Assembly (NCBI GenBank): GCA_039024635.1
Contig: JBCCQA010000029.1
Span: 5,976 to 69,975, forward strand
Direction of reading: 5' to 3'
DNA from: Kuafuiihalomonas sp039024635
GTDB taxonomy: Bacteria; Myxococcota; Kuafuiibacteriia; Kuafuiibacteriales; Kuafuiibacteriaceae
Length of the DNA: 64,000 nt
In this document: positions 25,357 to 34,679 of the stretch, in pieces
Layout: every line of letters begins with the position of its first letter
Numbering within the stretch: the stretch's first letter is position 1
Made by a program: the position numbers and the translations under genes
The notes under the pieces: model-generated
Told to the model about the DNA's origin: nothing
Seen by the model: only the letters and a program-made list of their open reading frames with translations
Databases searched by the model: none

Positions 25357-27159
25357 TCAAAGGCTGCGCAAGTAGGCGGTGAGCTTTTGAAGCTGGTCCT
25401 CGGTCAGCTGCGCGGTGCGGCCGTGGGCGTCGCCCCCTCCGCACGGGGGCGCGAAGCGAGCCTCCAAGGTCTCGGCGCAGCCGTCATGCATGAAGGGTGC
25501 TCGATAGACCAGGCCTTCGAGAGGGGGGACCTGAAAGATCCCGTCTGTCCCAACGAAGAAACTGCCCGGACCGGTCAGCCGAGGTCCATCGTGGCAGTTG
25601 GCGCAACCCACGGACGCCGAGTGGAAAATCGCTCGGCCTGCCTCGACGTCCTGAACTCCATCGAGCTCGGCCGGCGCAAGAGGCCGGAGGGTGTCCATCC
25701 AAGCCCCGAGCGCCGCAATCTGCTCGGAGCTGACCTCTCCTCCGCCCATGCGGCTGGAGAAGACATCGCCCATGAGCAGGTTCAAGCTGCGGAACTCGCC
25801 CGTCCAGTGGAAGGGGGCAGTGTCCATGATACCGCCCGTCAGAACCTGCGTGCGGCGCTCGCCAATGCCTTCGAACTCCCAGACATGGCCATCGTCTCGG
25901 CCCTCGGGATGGCAGGACGCGCAGGCGACGCCGGCCGCGGTCACGGCGTGGAAAAGCTGGTGGCCGCTGTCGGCCACGGAGACTTCGGACAGCTCCAATG
26001 AGCGCTGCCGGTCCAGGTTGACGACCCGGGCCGGCTCTCGAAACAGCACAAAGAGCTCTCCCCCTCGGCTGAACTCGACCGAGCTAGGCGACCCCAGCAA
26101 CCGGCTCGTGTTTCCGAGACAGGTGAAGCGGTTCGAAGCTGCGTTGGTGCGAGCTTGCGTCACGCCGCCCGCGCCCACCGTGCTTTCGCTGGGACTTGCG
26201 ACGGCCACCCGAGTCCCATCGTCGCTGACGGCCATATCGACGGCGAGCCCTGAGCTGAACAGTCCGAAGAGGGGAGAGATTCGGCCGTCGGCCGTGACCC
26301 GGCTGATCTCGGTACTGACGATACCGTTGCTACAGCCGATGCCGCCCTCTCGGACGACCTGAGTTGCGCCGTAGCCGCCTTCTTGGACCGAGACCGTGAT
26401 GCCCTGCCCCGCCGCGCGCTGATGGAGGATCAGCGCCTCGCCGCTGCGGAAGCGCCGCATGCGCCAAGCCACCCGCGCCGGGACGCTGGCCGAGTCGTCG
26501 AAGTCGAGGACACGAGGCTCCTCTTCCAGTTCGATGAGCTTCGAAAGACGAAAGGTCGAGACCAAGGGGCCGGCCTCACTCATGACCACGTCGCGCAGGT
26601 CGGGTTCCAGAAAGCGGGTGCGGGACGGCTGCTCTTGGCCATCGCTCAGCCACCAAAGCTCACCCGATGCGCAGGCGACCAAGGTCTGGTCCACGTCTCT
26701 GGTCAGGCCCCGAGGCTCAGGGCAGGTCTGTCGATCCTCGACGATGGAGCCTTCCGCAAGGTCGATGGTCAGCAGTCGTCGGTCGTTCCGAAGAGCAACT
26801 TGCGCTCGACTCGACTCGGTGAACACTACCCGCCCCGGCTCCACGTCGGACTCCAAGGCGATAGTGTGGACTAGCTCCATCGAGTCCTGGTCCAGGGCTA
26901 CGACGTAGACTTGGTCACGATCCGGATCTGCGGCGACGAGCCACCGGTCGTCGGGACCAATGGCCATCGTTCCACCCGAAATGGCGGGAGGGGGATCCTC
27001 GGCGCGAACGACGTCGGGGCGCGGGAGGATAGGCGGCGGGGGCGGTGGAACGAAGCCGGGATCAGACGGCCCGCCTTGATTGAATTCGCAGGCGGCGAGG
27101 GCCAACAGAGGGCCCGTGAGTCCGACGAGATGGAATGGGGTCTGTATCCGCCTACTCAT
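25357..27159 (-). CDS. Di-heme c-type cytochrome lipoprotein with beta-propeller
   Basis: 600 residues from ATG 27157-27159. The signal ends LLALAAC, followed by a proline-rich tether. Residues ~50-400 look like propeller blades (MAIGPDDRWLVAADPDRDQVYVVALD, VDMAVSDDGTRVAVASP). The C-terminal 200 residues have two CxxCH heme sites: GVACASCHPEGRDDG and VGCANCHDGPRLTG, spaced as in bacterial di-heme cytochrome c peroxidase and MauG relatives, with Met and His ligands possible in APFMHDGCAETL. It is exported and lipid-anchored. The cytochrome at 30876 has the same propeller-then-diheme plan, so the two may be paralogues. Role: extracytoplasmic electron transfer or peroxide reduction. Confidence 0.88.
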   Translation of the reverse strand: MSRRIQTPFHLVGLTGPLLALAACEFNQGGPSDPGFVPPPPPPILPRPDVVRAEDPPPAISGGTMAIGPDDRWLVAADPDRDQVYVVALDQDSMELVHTIALESDVEPGRVVFTESSRAQVALRNDRRLLTIDLAEGSIVEDRQTCPEPRGLTRDVDQTLVACASGELWWLSDGQEQPSRTRFLEPDLRDVVMSEAGPLVSTFRLSKLIELEEEPRVLDFDDSASVPARVAWRMRRFRSGEALILHQRAAGQGITVSVQEGGYGATQVVREGGIGCSNGIVSTEISRVTADGRISPLFGLFSSGLAVDMAVSDDGTRVAVASPSESTVGAGGVTQARTNAASNRFTCLGNTSRLLGSPSSVEFSRGGELFVLFREPARVVNLDRQRSLELSEVSVADSGHQLFHAVTAAGVACASCHPEGRDDGHVWEFEGIGERRTQVLTGGIMDTAPFHWTGEFRSLNLLMGDVFSSRMGGGEVSSEQIAALGAWMDTLRPLAPAELDGVQDVEAGRAIFHSASVGCANCHDGPRLTGPGSFFVGTDGIFQVPPLEGLVYRAPFMHDGCAETLEARFAPPCGGGDAHGRTAQLTEDQLQKLTAYLRSL

Positions 27160-27227
27160 GAGCTCAATTCCACACTGCAGACTACATCGCACCATCGTGC
27201 GGACCGGGTCTAGGGACGTGATGGCCG

Positions 27228-28508
27228 TTAAAAACGGGCCTCGACACTCGCGCCAAGAATGGCGCCCAGCGCCCGGGTCGGCGCGAAATCGTCGCCGTCG
27301 AATCGAACCTCGGCACCGCCGACGCGAGTATCAACGAACCAGCTGACGGGCCTACCCCGACCGGCCGCCAAAAAGCGCAGCACCCAGGCCCCGTACGTGT
27401 AGCCCACTCGGCCTCCACCGCCCTCTGCACCGAGAAAGAAGGCGTTCCCTAGGGGTATCTGGAATCGCCCCGTCACCCGGCCAACGAGGGTCCCCTCACC
27501 GCCCTCGGGAAACGCGACAACGGGCGAAGCCTCGACCATCAGGCCGTCCCGCGAACCAAACCGAAACCTGAACACCAACTCACCTGCACTCCGGGGCGCA
27601 CCGTCGCCCAGGAGGTTGCGGTTGAAGGTGGCGCCACCGCCGCCGATCCCGAAGCCGAAGAGATTGAGATCCAGCTCCGCCACCAGGTCGACCGATCCGG
27701 CTACGAGGCCATCACCCCCCAGGTCTTCGTCGAAGAAGAAGGCGTCGTTACGGGGATCCCGGGTGAAGAAGGCCGGTCCCACGTCCAAGACGATGGCGAG
27801 GGGAAGAGCACGGAGATGATGTCGACCCTGGACGTGAAGCAGAGCCCCGTTCACGCCCTGCGAGTTTCCTCCTTGAATGAACATGGAGGCGCGTGCGCTC
27901 ACGCTGGTATGGCCGTCGACCTTTGGGGGCGCCACGATGCGCGCATCACGGGGGCGCCACTCGACGAGCTGTGCGCCCTGTCCCTGCTCGATGGAATGGT
28001 TGAGCCACAACCTGATGGTGGCCGACGACTCGTCGAGAAAGCGCACAACGCCCGCTCCTAGAGACTGCCCTTTCTCGTCCCTGAATTCGAAGACGTCGCC
28101 ATAGTAGAGGGTGTCGGCATGGCTGCTCTCGACGATGACATCGACCCTTCGGAGATCGACGACCTCGACCTTCACCGACTCTAGCGGCTTCTTCGGAGGC
28201 GACGCCAAAGGTCGATACTCGGAGAGATCCAGGGCGGCGCTGGCGCTATCGACTTCGTAGTCCGGATCCCAAGGGGCGAACTGTATGAGCAAAGAGTCGC
28301 CCAGCCGCTTCAGGACTCGAACCCTGAAGCCAGACGGAGCAGGGGCAAACAGCTGGAGCTGACCGTCTTTCTCCACGAAGACGCCATCTTGTCCGCAATT
28401 CCAGTAGCGATCCCCGCCCAGCTCGACCGGTTGGGGCCTGCAGCCCTCAGGGACCTCGACCGCCGCCATCAGGAGGACGAGCACTGTCTCCCACACCGGC
28501 ACTGCCAT
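27228..28508 (-). CDS. Exported beta-rich protein, probable outer-membrane barrel
   Basis: 426 residues from ATG 28506-28508. The N terminus looks like a signal peptide (WETVLVLLMAAVEVPEGC). Residues ~25-190 have a small beta domain with VKVEVVDLRRVDVIVESSHAD and YYGDVFEFRDEKGQSLGAGVVRFLDESSATIRLW, like a short barrel. From ~200 there are amphipathic strands with Gly turns (LPLAIVLDVGPAFF, DLNLFGFGIGGGGATFN, AFFLGAEGGGGRVGYTYGAWVLRFL) ending LGASVEARF, the terminal aromatic expected in outer-membrane barrels. No family recognised. It is divergent from the dehydrogenase operon, with a palindrome in the shared promoter region. Confidence 0.7.
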   Translation of the reverse strand: MAVPVWETVLVLLMAAVEVPEGCRPQPVELGGDRYWNCGQDGVFVEKDGQLQLFAPAPSGFRVRVLKRLGDSLLIQFAPWDPDYEVDSASAALDLSEYRPLASPPKKPLESVKVEVVDLRRVDVIVESSHADTLYYGDVFEFRDEKGQSLGAGVVRFLDESSATIRLWLNHSIEQGQGAQLVEWRPRDARIVAPPKVDGHTSVSARASMFIQGGNSQGVNGALLHVQGRHHLRALPLAIVLDVGPAFFTRDPRNDAFFFDEDLGGDGLVAGSVDLVAELDLNLFGFGIGGGGATFNRNLLGDGAPRSAGELVFRFRFGSRDGLMVEASPVVAFPEGGEGTLVGRVTGRFQIPLGNAFFLGAEGGGGRVGYTYGAWVLRFLAAGRGRPVSWFVDTRVGGAEVRFDGDDFAPTRALGAILGASVEARF

Positions 28509-28561
28509 GGCTGATTCGAAGCTTGGACGCCACCTCCAGGGCCCGAACCGACGTTCTGCTT

Positions 28562-28583
28562 ACCCATCGGATCTCCGATGGGT
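28562..28583. promoter_or_regulatory. Perfect 22-base inverted repeat between divergent operons
   Basis: ACCCATCGGA and TCCGATGGGT are exact reverse complements split by two bases. It lies 53 bases upstream of the gene at 28508 (- strand) and 40 bases before the start at 28624 (+ strand). No T run follows, so a dimer-binding operator is more likely than a terminator. The binding protein is not encoded next to it. Confidence 0.5.
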
Positions 28584-28623
28584 CCCCTCGTAGTCAGGCG
28601 CTGCTCGGGTTAACTTAGCGCTC

Positions 28624-29214
28624 GTGATTCGGCGGGAAGCCATCGTTTGGCTGCTCAAGATGAGCGGCGTGACGTCGACCGCGGTGATCCTGGCCGCCTG
28701 CAAGAAGGAAGAAGAGGCTGCAGGGCGCCCTGCACCGGACATACCGACGAAGTCGGCTCCCAAGGCCGACTACGGCTTCTTCCAGCCGAGCGAAGTGGCC
28801 ATCGGGACGGCCATGGTCGCTCGCCTGATTCCGGCGGCGCCAGGTTTCCCGAGCGCCAAAGAGACCGGCGCACTTCGCTTCATCGACCGGGAACTTCAAA
28901 AGCGACACTTCGCCCCCGTGGCCAAGTTCGTTCGCCAGGGGCTCACCTTCCTGGATAGGGTCGCGAAGAAGGAGAAGAAGAAGGCTTTCACCGAGCTCTC
29001 CGTCGCGGACCAAGACGAGGTATTGAGAGCTTTTCAGACCGGCCGCGTCCGCGGCCTCCGCTACCCAAGCGGTCGATTCTTTCAGATCATGCTCAACCTC
29101 ACCCTGGAGGGTCACCTTGGCGACCCCAAGTATGGCGGCAACCAGGACCAAAAGGCGTGGAAGGCCCTCGGCATCGATCCCTCCTGCGACCACGGAGATC
29201 ACAGCCATGGCTGA
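28624..29214 (+). CDS. Gluconate 2-dehydrogenase subunit 3-like small subunit
   Basis: 196 residues from GTG 28624. The N terminus has a twin Arg and a lipobox (MIRREAIVWLLKM to ILAAC, Cys26), as in small subunits of FAD dehydrogenases that carry the Tat signal for the whole complex. Residues ~50-170 follow the family pattern: FFQPSEVAIGTAMVARLIPA, GALRFIDRELQ, FTELSVADQDEVLRAFQTG and FFQIMLNLTLEGHLGDPKYGGN. The C terminus is His-rich (CDHGDHSHG). The next gene, the GMC flavoprotein, starts eight bases before this one ends, so they are coupled. The small subunit should chaperone and export the catalytic subunit. Confidence 0.9.
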   Translation: MIRREAIVWLLKMSGVTSTAVILAACKKEEEAAGRPAPDIPTKSAPKADYGFFQPSEVAIGTAMVARLIPAAPGFPSAKETGALRFIDRELQKRHFAPVAKFVRQGLTFLDRVAKKEKKKAFTELSVADQDEVLRAFQTGRVRGLRYPSGRFFQIMLNLTLEGHLGDPKYGGNQDQKAWKALGIDPSCDHGDHSHG

Positions 29215-30871
29215 TGGCCCTTCCTTTCTCGGTGAAGAGGTCGACCTATGCGTGGTGGGCAGCGGGGCAGGTGGCGCGCCCATTGCCCACGCGCTGTCGG
29301 GCGCGGGCGCCAAGGTCGTGGTCCTGGAAAAGGGCCCTTGGTACCAAAAAGAGGACTTCGACCACGACGAGATCAAGAACGCCAGGCGCGACATGTGGGC
29401 CCCGCTCGTCATGGACGAGCCTCATCTGCAGACCACCGAAGGGGGTCCTCGCCAGCCGACGAACAACGGCTGGATCGCGAACAACGTCGGGGGAGGGACG
29501 GTGCACATGAGCGGCTATTTCTACCGCCTGCACCCCGAAGACTTCCGGCTGGGCCGTCGCTACGCTGGCCTCGAGGACGCATCGGTCGCTGACTGGCCGA
29601 TCGGCTACGAAGAGCTAGCTCCCTACTACGACAAGGTCGAGAAAACGATTGGCGTCTCGGGCGCGGCAGGCGCTCACCCATTCGAGCCGCCGCGTAGCGG
29701 TCCCTACCCCCTGCCTCCGGTGGCCACCAACCCCTTGGCGAAACTGGTCGAAGACGGCGCTCGCAAGAAGGGCTGGCATCCCTTCCAGATTCCCCGGGCC
29801 GTTCTCTCTAGACCGTACAAGGGCCGGAGCGGCTGCGTGTACTGCGACTACTGCGGAAGCTACGGCTGTGAGTCGGGCGCCAAGTCGAGCACGCTAGCCG
29901 CGCTGGTTCCCGAGGCCGTGGCCACTGGCCGCTGCGAGATTCGACCCCACAGCATGGCCTTCGAAGTCGTGATCGACGCCAAGGGTAGAGCGAGCGGTGT
30001 CCGCTACTACGACTCCGATGGGAAGGCCCAGATGCAAAAGGCCAGAGTCGTATGTCTGGCCGCAACCTCCATCGAAACGGCCCGGCTTCTGCTGAACAGT
30101 CGTCCTCAGAGCTTCCCGGACGGAGTCGCCAACGGAAGCGGCCTGGTGGGGAGGAATCTGAGCTTCTCTACACTGGCCAAAGGGTTCGGCGAATTCGAGC
30201 GGGCCAAGCTTCCGAAGGGCCTTCAGCCGGTTCCGCCCAACCACTTCTTGGACAGGGCAATCCAAGATCACTACTTCATCGACGGGGAGTCGACTTTCGA
30301 CAAGGGCGGGACCATTCACTATATCCTGCCTCACAGAAACGCGATCTACACCGCAGAGCGACTGGCAAAGCGCCACGAGCCCATGCTCTGGGGCGAGGCC
30401 CTAACCAAAGAGATCCAGAGGTACTACGCCGAAGTCCATCAAGTGGAGTTCGAGATCTTCGGAGAGTTCCTGCCTGGCCCCAAGACATTCGTGAGCGTGG
30501 ACGGTGACACCAAGGACAAGTTCGGTATCCCGGTGGCCACCATTCATCTCCAGCGTCATCCGGCCGCGGTTCGGAACGCTCGGACCTTGGCTTCGCTCGG
30601 GGTCCAGGTCTTCGAAGCCGCTGGTGCTGAGAGCACCTGGACCGATGCCGTCGGCGGCACGACTTATGTCCTTCAGCACGGGACTTGTCGCTTCGGCAGC
30701 GACCCTTCACGTTCGGTGCTGGACCCTGATTGCCGCAGTCACGAGGTCAAGAACCTCTATGTGACCGACGGAAGCTTCATGCCCAGCTCCGGAGGCGTGC
30801 CTACGACTTTGACCATCCTCGCCAATGCCTTCCGCGTCGCCGACAAGATGATCGAGCACATGAAGGGCTGA
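29207..30871 (+). CDS. GMC-family FAD oxidoreductase, catalytic subunit
   Basis: 554 residues from ATG 29207. Rossmann FAD site VGSGAGGAPIAHALSGAGAK followed by VVVLEKG; second FAD stretch NNVGGGTVHMSGYFYRLHPEDF; a Cys-rich insertion GCVYCDYCGSYGCESGAKSS (near residue 208) with four cysteines that in related FAD glucose dehydrogenases holds an iron-sulfur cluster; C-terminal active site HGTCRFGSDPSRSVLD and the closing FAD loop VTDGSFMPSSGGVPTTLTI. It has no signal of its own, so it rides out with the small subunit. Electrons probably pass via the cluster to the cytochrome encoded five bases downstream. The substrate is a sugar or other alcohol; which one is unknown. Confidence 0.93.
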   Translation: MADGPSFLGEEVDLCVVGSGAGGAPIAHALSGAGAKVVVLEKGPWYQKEDFDHDEIKNARRDMWAPLVMDEPHLQTTEGGPRQPTNNGWIANNVGGGTVHMSGYFYRLHPEDFRLGRRYAGLEDASVADWPIGYEELAPYYDKVEKTIGVSGAAGAHPFEPPRSGPYPLPPVATNPLAKLVEDGARKKGWHPFQIPRAVLSRPYKGRSGCVYCDYCGSYGCESGAKSSTLAALVPEAVATGRCEIRPHSMAFEVVIDAKGRASGVRYYDSDGKAQMQKARVVCLAATSIETARLLLNSRPQSFPDGVANGSGLVGRNLSFSTLAKGFGEFERAKLPKGLQPVPPNHFLDRAIQDHYFIDGESTFDKGGTIHYILPHRNAIYTAERLAKRHEPMLWGEALTKEIQRYYAEVHQVEFEIFGEFLPGPKTFVSVDGDTKDKFGIPVATIHLQRHPAAVRNARTLASLGVQVFEAAGAESTWTDAVGGTTYVLQHGTCRFGSDPSRSVLDPDCRSHEVKNLYVTDGSFMPSSGGVPTTLTILANAFRVADKMIEHMKG

Positions 30872-30875
30872 AGCC

Positions 30876-33152
30876 GTGCGCCGTGTCTTGATCGTCCTGG
30901 CCGTCGCGATACCGATCCTCATCCTTCTGTTCGCTCGTCCTCGTCCCGTTTCTGAGGGTACGGACGCAGACGAGCCCTCGGCGGTCGAGTCTTCGACGGG
31001 CTTGCCAAAGCTGGTCCACATCAGCCCACGCCACATCTCCAACGAGACTCCCTACCCGCTTCGGATAGTGGGTGAAGGCCTCCGGCCGGGGCTCGAGCTG
31101 CAGCTCGCAAGGAAGGAGGAGCGCTTCTCGTTCGAGCTGCGTCCCATCGACGATCGGCTTTCGATTGCGGTGGTCGAAGGGCTGTCGATCCCACCTCAGC
31201 TCTCACTGGCCGAGTTTCGGGCCAGCCTCGTCAGTTCAGACGGCGACCCCTCCAGCGGTACAGCACCGCTTTGGGTCGTCAACGACGCCGAGTACGGAAC
31301 GGCGACCAGCTTGGCAGTCCATCCTCAGGGCAGTTCCGTTTTCGTAGCCTCTCGACACACGGATCAGATCCACGTTCACGACGGCTCCGGATGGAGAAGT
31401 CTGAAGACGGCCGATGGGCCCATCGACCTCGCGACTTGGATCCCGCCCGGAAAGGCGCCCTGGCTGGTCGTCGCCCATCGATGGGCCCCCGAGCTGCGGC
31501 TCCTCAGGATGGACGACTCGAGCGGGCCCCATCGCACGGTCACGGTTCCGGCTGGCACGAGCCGTGTCGCCGTCTCCGGTAACTTCGCCTACTTGAGCAA
31601 TCGGCGAACCGACGCCGTTCACGTCGTGGATCTTCTAAAGGGCGAGGTGGTCGCAAGCGGTCGGGTCGGCGTCGACCCCGGGCCGCTGGATGCGGAGGAT
31701 GGGGTGCTGGTGGTCGGGAACGAAGGCTCGACGGATCTCGCCCATCTCCGGCTCGAGGACGAGAAGGACTTCGAGGTCACCTCGGACCAGCGAGTCGCCG
31801 CCGACGCGGGAACGTCCATCATCGGGGGACACACCGAGCCTTACCAGAAATTCGTGATGGCCAGTTCGGCTCCGAGGGACATCGTCCTCAGCCCAGAGCA
31901 GGGCGTGGCCTTCATCGCCGATGTCGGCCCGGTCGTGGGACCCAATCCGGACCGGATGGAGGTGAGCATGAACGGTGGGGTCGGCGTCTACGAGCTCGAG
32001 GCGCGCCGGGTGATCCGACACGTCTCCTTGAAGCGAGGCGTTCCTCGAGCTCTCGCCCTCGACCGGGAAGCAGGCGTCCTCTACGCGGCAGATATCGCCG
32101 CCGGGCGCGTCGTCGCGTTGGACGCCCGTCGACTGGTGAAGAGTGACGCCTCGGCGCGAGAGGCGATTCTGGTCGCGACCCAGGTCGAGCCCCCGGCCGG
32201 GACGCGATTCGTTCGTCCGGTCGAGGACTTTTCCGTCCAGGGACGCAACGGAACCTCCATCCACTCCGGGCCTGTGGATCTCGTCTTGGCGGCGGGTTCA
32301 CTCTTCGTTCTCCAGCGCTTCACCGGCGTAGTCCACGAAGCCAAGCTGGAGGGAGTCCGTTCGGGGCACTTGAATCTGAAACCTCTAGGCACGGTGCCTG
32401 GACTCGCGACTCAGGCCCGAAGACGCTTCGGCGAGGTCCTCTACTACACCGACCTGGGTAACACTCGGATGAGCTGCGACGCCTGTCACTACGAAGGCCA
32501 CAGCTCAGGCGTGCTCTTCACCAAGGGCGAGCCGATGCACATCTATCGAACCCCCACCATTCTCTCGTCTCGCGAGTCGCCACCCTATTTCACCCCCGCC
32601 CTCATCCCGTCGCTGCACGCGACGGCCGAGTTCGTCCTCGCTCGGAACAGGTTTCATAACCCTGATCCGACGCGTGTCGAGATCGCGGCCTTGGGCTCTT
32701 TTCAAGAGACCTATGTCCAACCCCCCAACCCGGAGCTGGCGACGGCATCAAGAGCGCTATTGACCGGAGGTCGTGCGCTCTTCGAGGGCAAGGGCGACTG
32801 CGCGCGCTGTCACCCCTCACCTCAGTTCACTACCGATCAAGATCCGAAGACGCGGCGTCGACTCTACGACGTGGGCACTCGAGTCACCCTGCCCCTCCGT
32901 CCCGAACTTCAGGACGACGATTTCTATCCACTCCCCGCGCCCTCGCTGGTCGGCCTATGGAACAACTATCCGCTCCTTCATTCAGCCGCCGGAGGCTTTT
33001 CGGTCACCGCCGACGAGCGGGTCCTGGCCACCCACGACGACGCCATCGATGCAGTCTTCGAGATGGGGCTTGCCTCCGAGAAGCACGGTCGCCTTCACCA
33101 GTTGGACGACGCCGAAAGAGCTCTCCTGAAGTCTTGGCTCCTCCTGCTATGA
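30876..33152 (+). CDS. Di-heme c-type cytochrome with beta-propeller, partner of the GMC dehydrogenase
   Basis: 758 residues from GTG 30876. One N-terminal helix (VLIVLAVAIPILILLFA) anchors it. After a small beta domain (PRHISNETPYPLRIVGEGL, IPT-like), residues ~130-500 are propeller blades (VHPQGSSVFVASRHTDQIHVHDG, ALALDREAGVLYAADIAAGRVVALD). The C-terminal third has two heme sites, SCDACHYEGHSSG and DCARCHPSPQF, in a cytochrome c peroxidase-like layout. It should take electrons from the flavoprotein and pass them on in the periplasm. Its 25357 counterpart lacks the helix but shares the plan. It ends 42 bases before a YceI lipoprotein. Confidence 0.88.
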   Translation: MRRVLIVLAVAIPILILLFARPRPVSEGTDADEPSAVESSTGLPKLVHISPRHISNETPYPLRIVGEGLRPGLELQLARKEERFSFELRPIDDRLSIAVVEGLSIPPQLSLAEFRASLVSSDGDPSSGTAPLWVVNDAEYGTATSLAVHPQGSSVFVASRHTDQIHVHDGSGWRSLKTADGPIDLATWIPPGKAPWLVVAHRWAPELRLLRMDDSSGPHRTVTVPAGTSRVAVSGNFAYLSNRRTDAVHVVDLLKGEVVASGRVGVDPGPLDAEDGVLVVGNEGSTDLAHLRLEDEKDFEVTSDQRVAADAGTSIIGGHTEPYQKFVMASSAPRDIVLSPEQGVAFIADVGPVVGPNPDRMEVSMNGGVGVYELEARRVIRHVSLKRGVPRALALDREAGVLYAADIAAGRVVALDARRLVKSDASAREAILVATQVEPPAGTRFVRPVEDFSVQGRNGTSIHSGPVDLVLAAGSLFVLQRFTGVVHEAKLEGVRSGHLNLKPLGTVPGLATQARRRFGEVLYYTDLGNTRMSCDACHYEGHSSGVLFTKGEPMHIYRTPTILSSRESPPYFTPALIPSLHATAEFVLARNRFHNPDPTRVEIAALGSFQETYVQPPNPELATASRALLTGGRALFEGKGDCARCHPSPQFTTDQDPKTRRRLYDVGTRVTLPLRPELQDDDFYPLPAPSLVGLWNNYPLLHSAAGGFSVTADERVLATHDDAIDAVFEMGLASEKHGRLHQLDDAERALLKSWLLLL

Positions 33153-33194
33153 GGTCTTGACTCGTCCATTCGACGCTCCCAGCGTCCAGCCGTC

Positions 33195-33836
33195 GTGGGT
33201 CGGCTCTTCCCGATGATCTTGGCCTTCGGCCTTTGCGCCTGCTCCGAATTCGCGGAAGGCGTCCCCAAAGCCCAGCTCGGCCCCCTCGTCCGGACCGGGA
33301 CGGTGGCCTTGGAGCCTCTTCCCCAAACCCTGCCGGGCTTGCGCCCCATCGCCCTCGGCCCGGAGGCGCTCTCGATCCAGTTCGAGGCGGCCAAGCTCAC
33401 CGGCAGGCATCAGGGAAGCTTCAAACGGATGTCCGGCCGACTGGATTGGTCCCCGGACGAACCAGAGCGAAGCCGCCTCTTCATCGACGTGGAAACGGAC
33501 TCGGTCGAGACCGACGCCCCAAAACTGACCAAGCACTTAAAGTCCCCGGATTTCTTCGGCGTCGAGACCTACCCGAAGGCTCGCCTGGTCCTCGACTTGC
33601 TTCACCCCGAGGCGCCGGGCCAGTTCGAGGCGGAAGGGCGCTTGCAGCTCCACGGCATTGAACGAAGCATCCGTATCCCCGTGCAAATACAGGCCGAGTC
33701 GGGCCGGCTACGAGGGACCAGTAGCTTCGTCCTGGACAGAAAGGCCTTCGGAATCGTGTACGCGGGGCGCCCCGACGACCTGATTGCCTCCGAGGTGGTC
33801 CTTCGGGTGGAGCTCGAGGCCCGAAGCTCGCCCTGA
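33195..33836 (+). CDS. YceI-family lipoprotein
   Basis: 213 residues from GTG 33195. The signal ends FGLCAC (Cys16). The YceI lipocalin-like barrel covers ~55-213, seen in FEAAKLTGRHQGSFKRMSGRLDW, LFIDVETDSVETDAPKLTKHLKSPDFFGVETYPKA and FEAEGRLQLHGIERSIRIPV. The HLKSPDFF motif is diagnostic. YceI proteins bind polyprenoid or fatty lipids in the periplasm; some work with cytochrome b561. Position after the cytochrome suggests a quinone-like carrier role, but that is inference. Confidence 0.9.
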   Translation: MGRLFPMILAFGLCACSEFAEGVPKAQLGPLVRTGTVALEPLPQTLPGLRPIALGPEALSIQFEAAKLTGRHQGSFKRMSGRLDWSPDEPERSRLFIDVETDSVETDAPKLTKHLKSPDFFGVETYPKARLVLDLLHPEAPGQFEAEGRLQLHGIERSIRIPVQIQAESGRLRGTSSFVLDRKAFGIVYAGRPDDLIASEVVLRVELEARSSP

Positions 33837-34004
33837 GGCTAGGTCTTCCATCGTTTTCCAGCGATGATGGTTTACAGCCCCGGCATAACCCCGTAGTAGT
33901 TAACCGGGCCTCGGTGTTCGGTGACCCATCCTCGGTTCCATCCATCGGATGTCGAGTGCCCACTCTTCCCCCTCCACGGGCCCTGGGTCGACTAAACTAG
34001 ATGC

Positions 34005-34670
34005 ATGGTCCGCTGGCTCTGGCGCGCGACGCTGTTGACCTTGGCCCTGACCGGCTTGCTCGGGGCGGCGCTTCTGGCACTTGGCGCCATCAACGACCAA
34101 ACGGCCAAGATCCTCGGCACCTCTTTGACCCTGAGCGGGAGCAGCCTCTTGGCCATGGCCAACGTCGCCGCCTGGGACCGGCGACGCCTCCGCGGCCTGG
34201 CCGCTCTGGGAATGCTCGGTGTTCTCGCCAGCACCCTCATGGTCCTCGGCATGCTGTGGACCGATCTGGCACTCATGCGCCGAGAGACGGTTCAGCTCTT
34301 CATCGTGACCCTCGGTTTGACCCACGCGTCCTTCTTGAGCCTGTCACGACCCCGAACCGGACTGGGCTGGGTCCGAGACGGAAGCGTCGGGGCGACGCTT
34401 CTGCTCACGGCCTTCGTGTGCGTGCTCATCCAGCTCGACGTCGACGACGCCCTGCCCCTCCGACTCCTCGCGGCCCATTCGGTGATCGTAGCCACCGGCT
34501 CCGTCCTCACGCTGCTCCTCCACCAACGTACCCGGGGGAAGAAAGACGCCGAGTCCTGGTCTCTACGTTGCACTTGCCCGCGATGCCGCGAAGACCTTCG
34601 GCTTGGCTCCGGTCGCAACGACTGCCCGAAGTGCGGGCTCGAAATCGCCATCCGCTTCCAAGGAGCGTAG
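34005..34670 (+). CDS. Multi-pass membrane protein with C-terminal zinc ribbon
   Basis: 221 residues from ATG 34005. Six or so helices, in pairs (LLTLALTGLLGAALLALGAI, SLTLSGSSLLAMANVAAW, ALGMLGVLASTLMVLGMLW, FIVTLGLTHASFLSL, VGATLLLTAFVCVLIQL, AHSVIVATGSVLTLLLH), then a cytosolic tail with two CxxC pairs, CTCPRCREDL and DCPKCGLEI, which should form a zinc ribbon. I do not recognise the family. It converges on the AlkA-like gene, nine bases apart. Confidence 0.75.
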   Translation: MVRWLWRATLLTLALTGLLGAALLALGAINDQTAKILGTSLTLSGSSLLAMANVAAWDRRRLRGLAALGMLGVLASTLMVLGMLWTDLALMRRETVQLFIVTLGLTHASFLSLSRPRTGLGWVRDGSVGATLLLTAFVCVLIQLDVDDALPLRLLAAHSVIVATGSVLTLLLHQRTRGKKDAESWSLRCTCPRCREDLRLGSGRNDCPKCGLEIAIRFQGA

Positions 34671-34679
34671 TGCTAGTGG

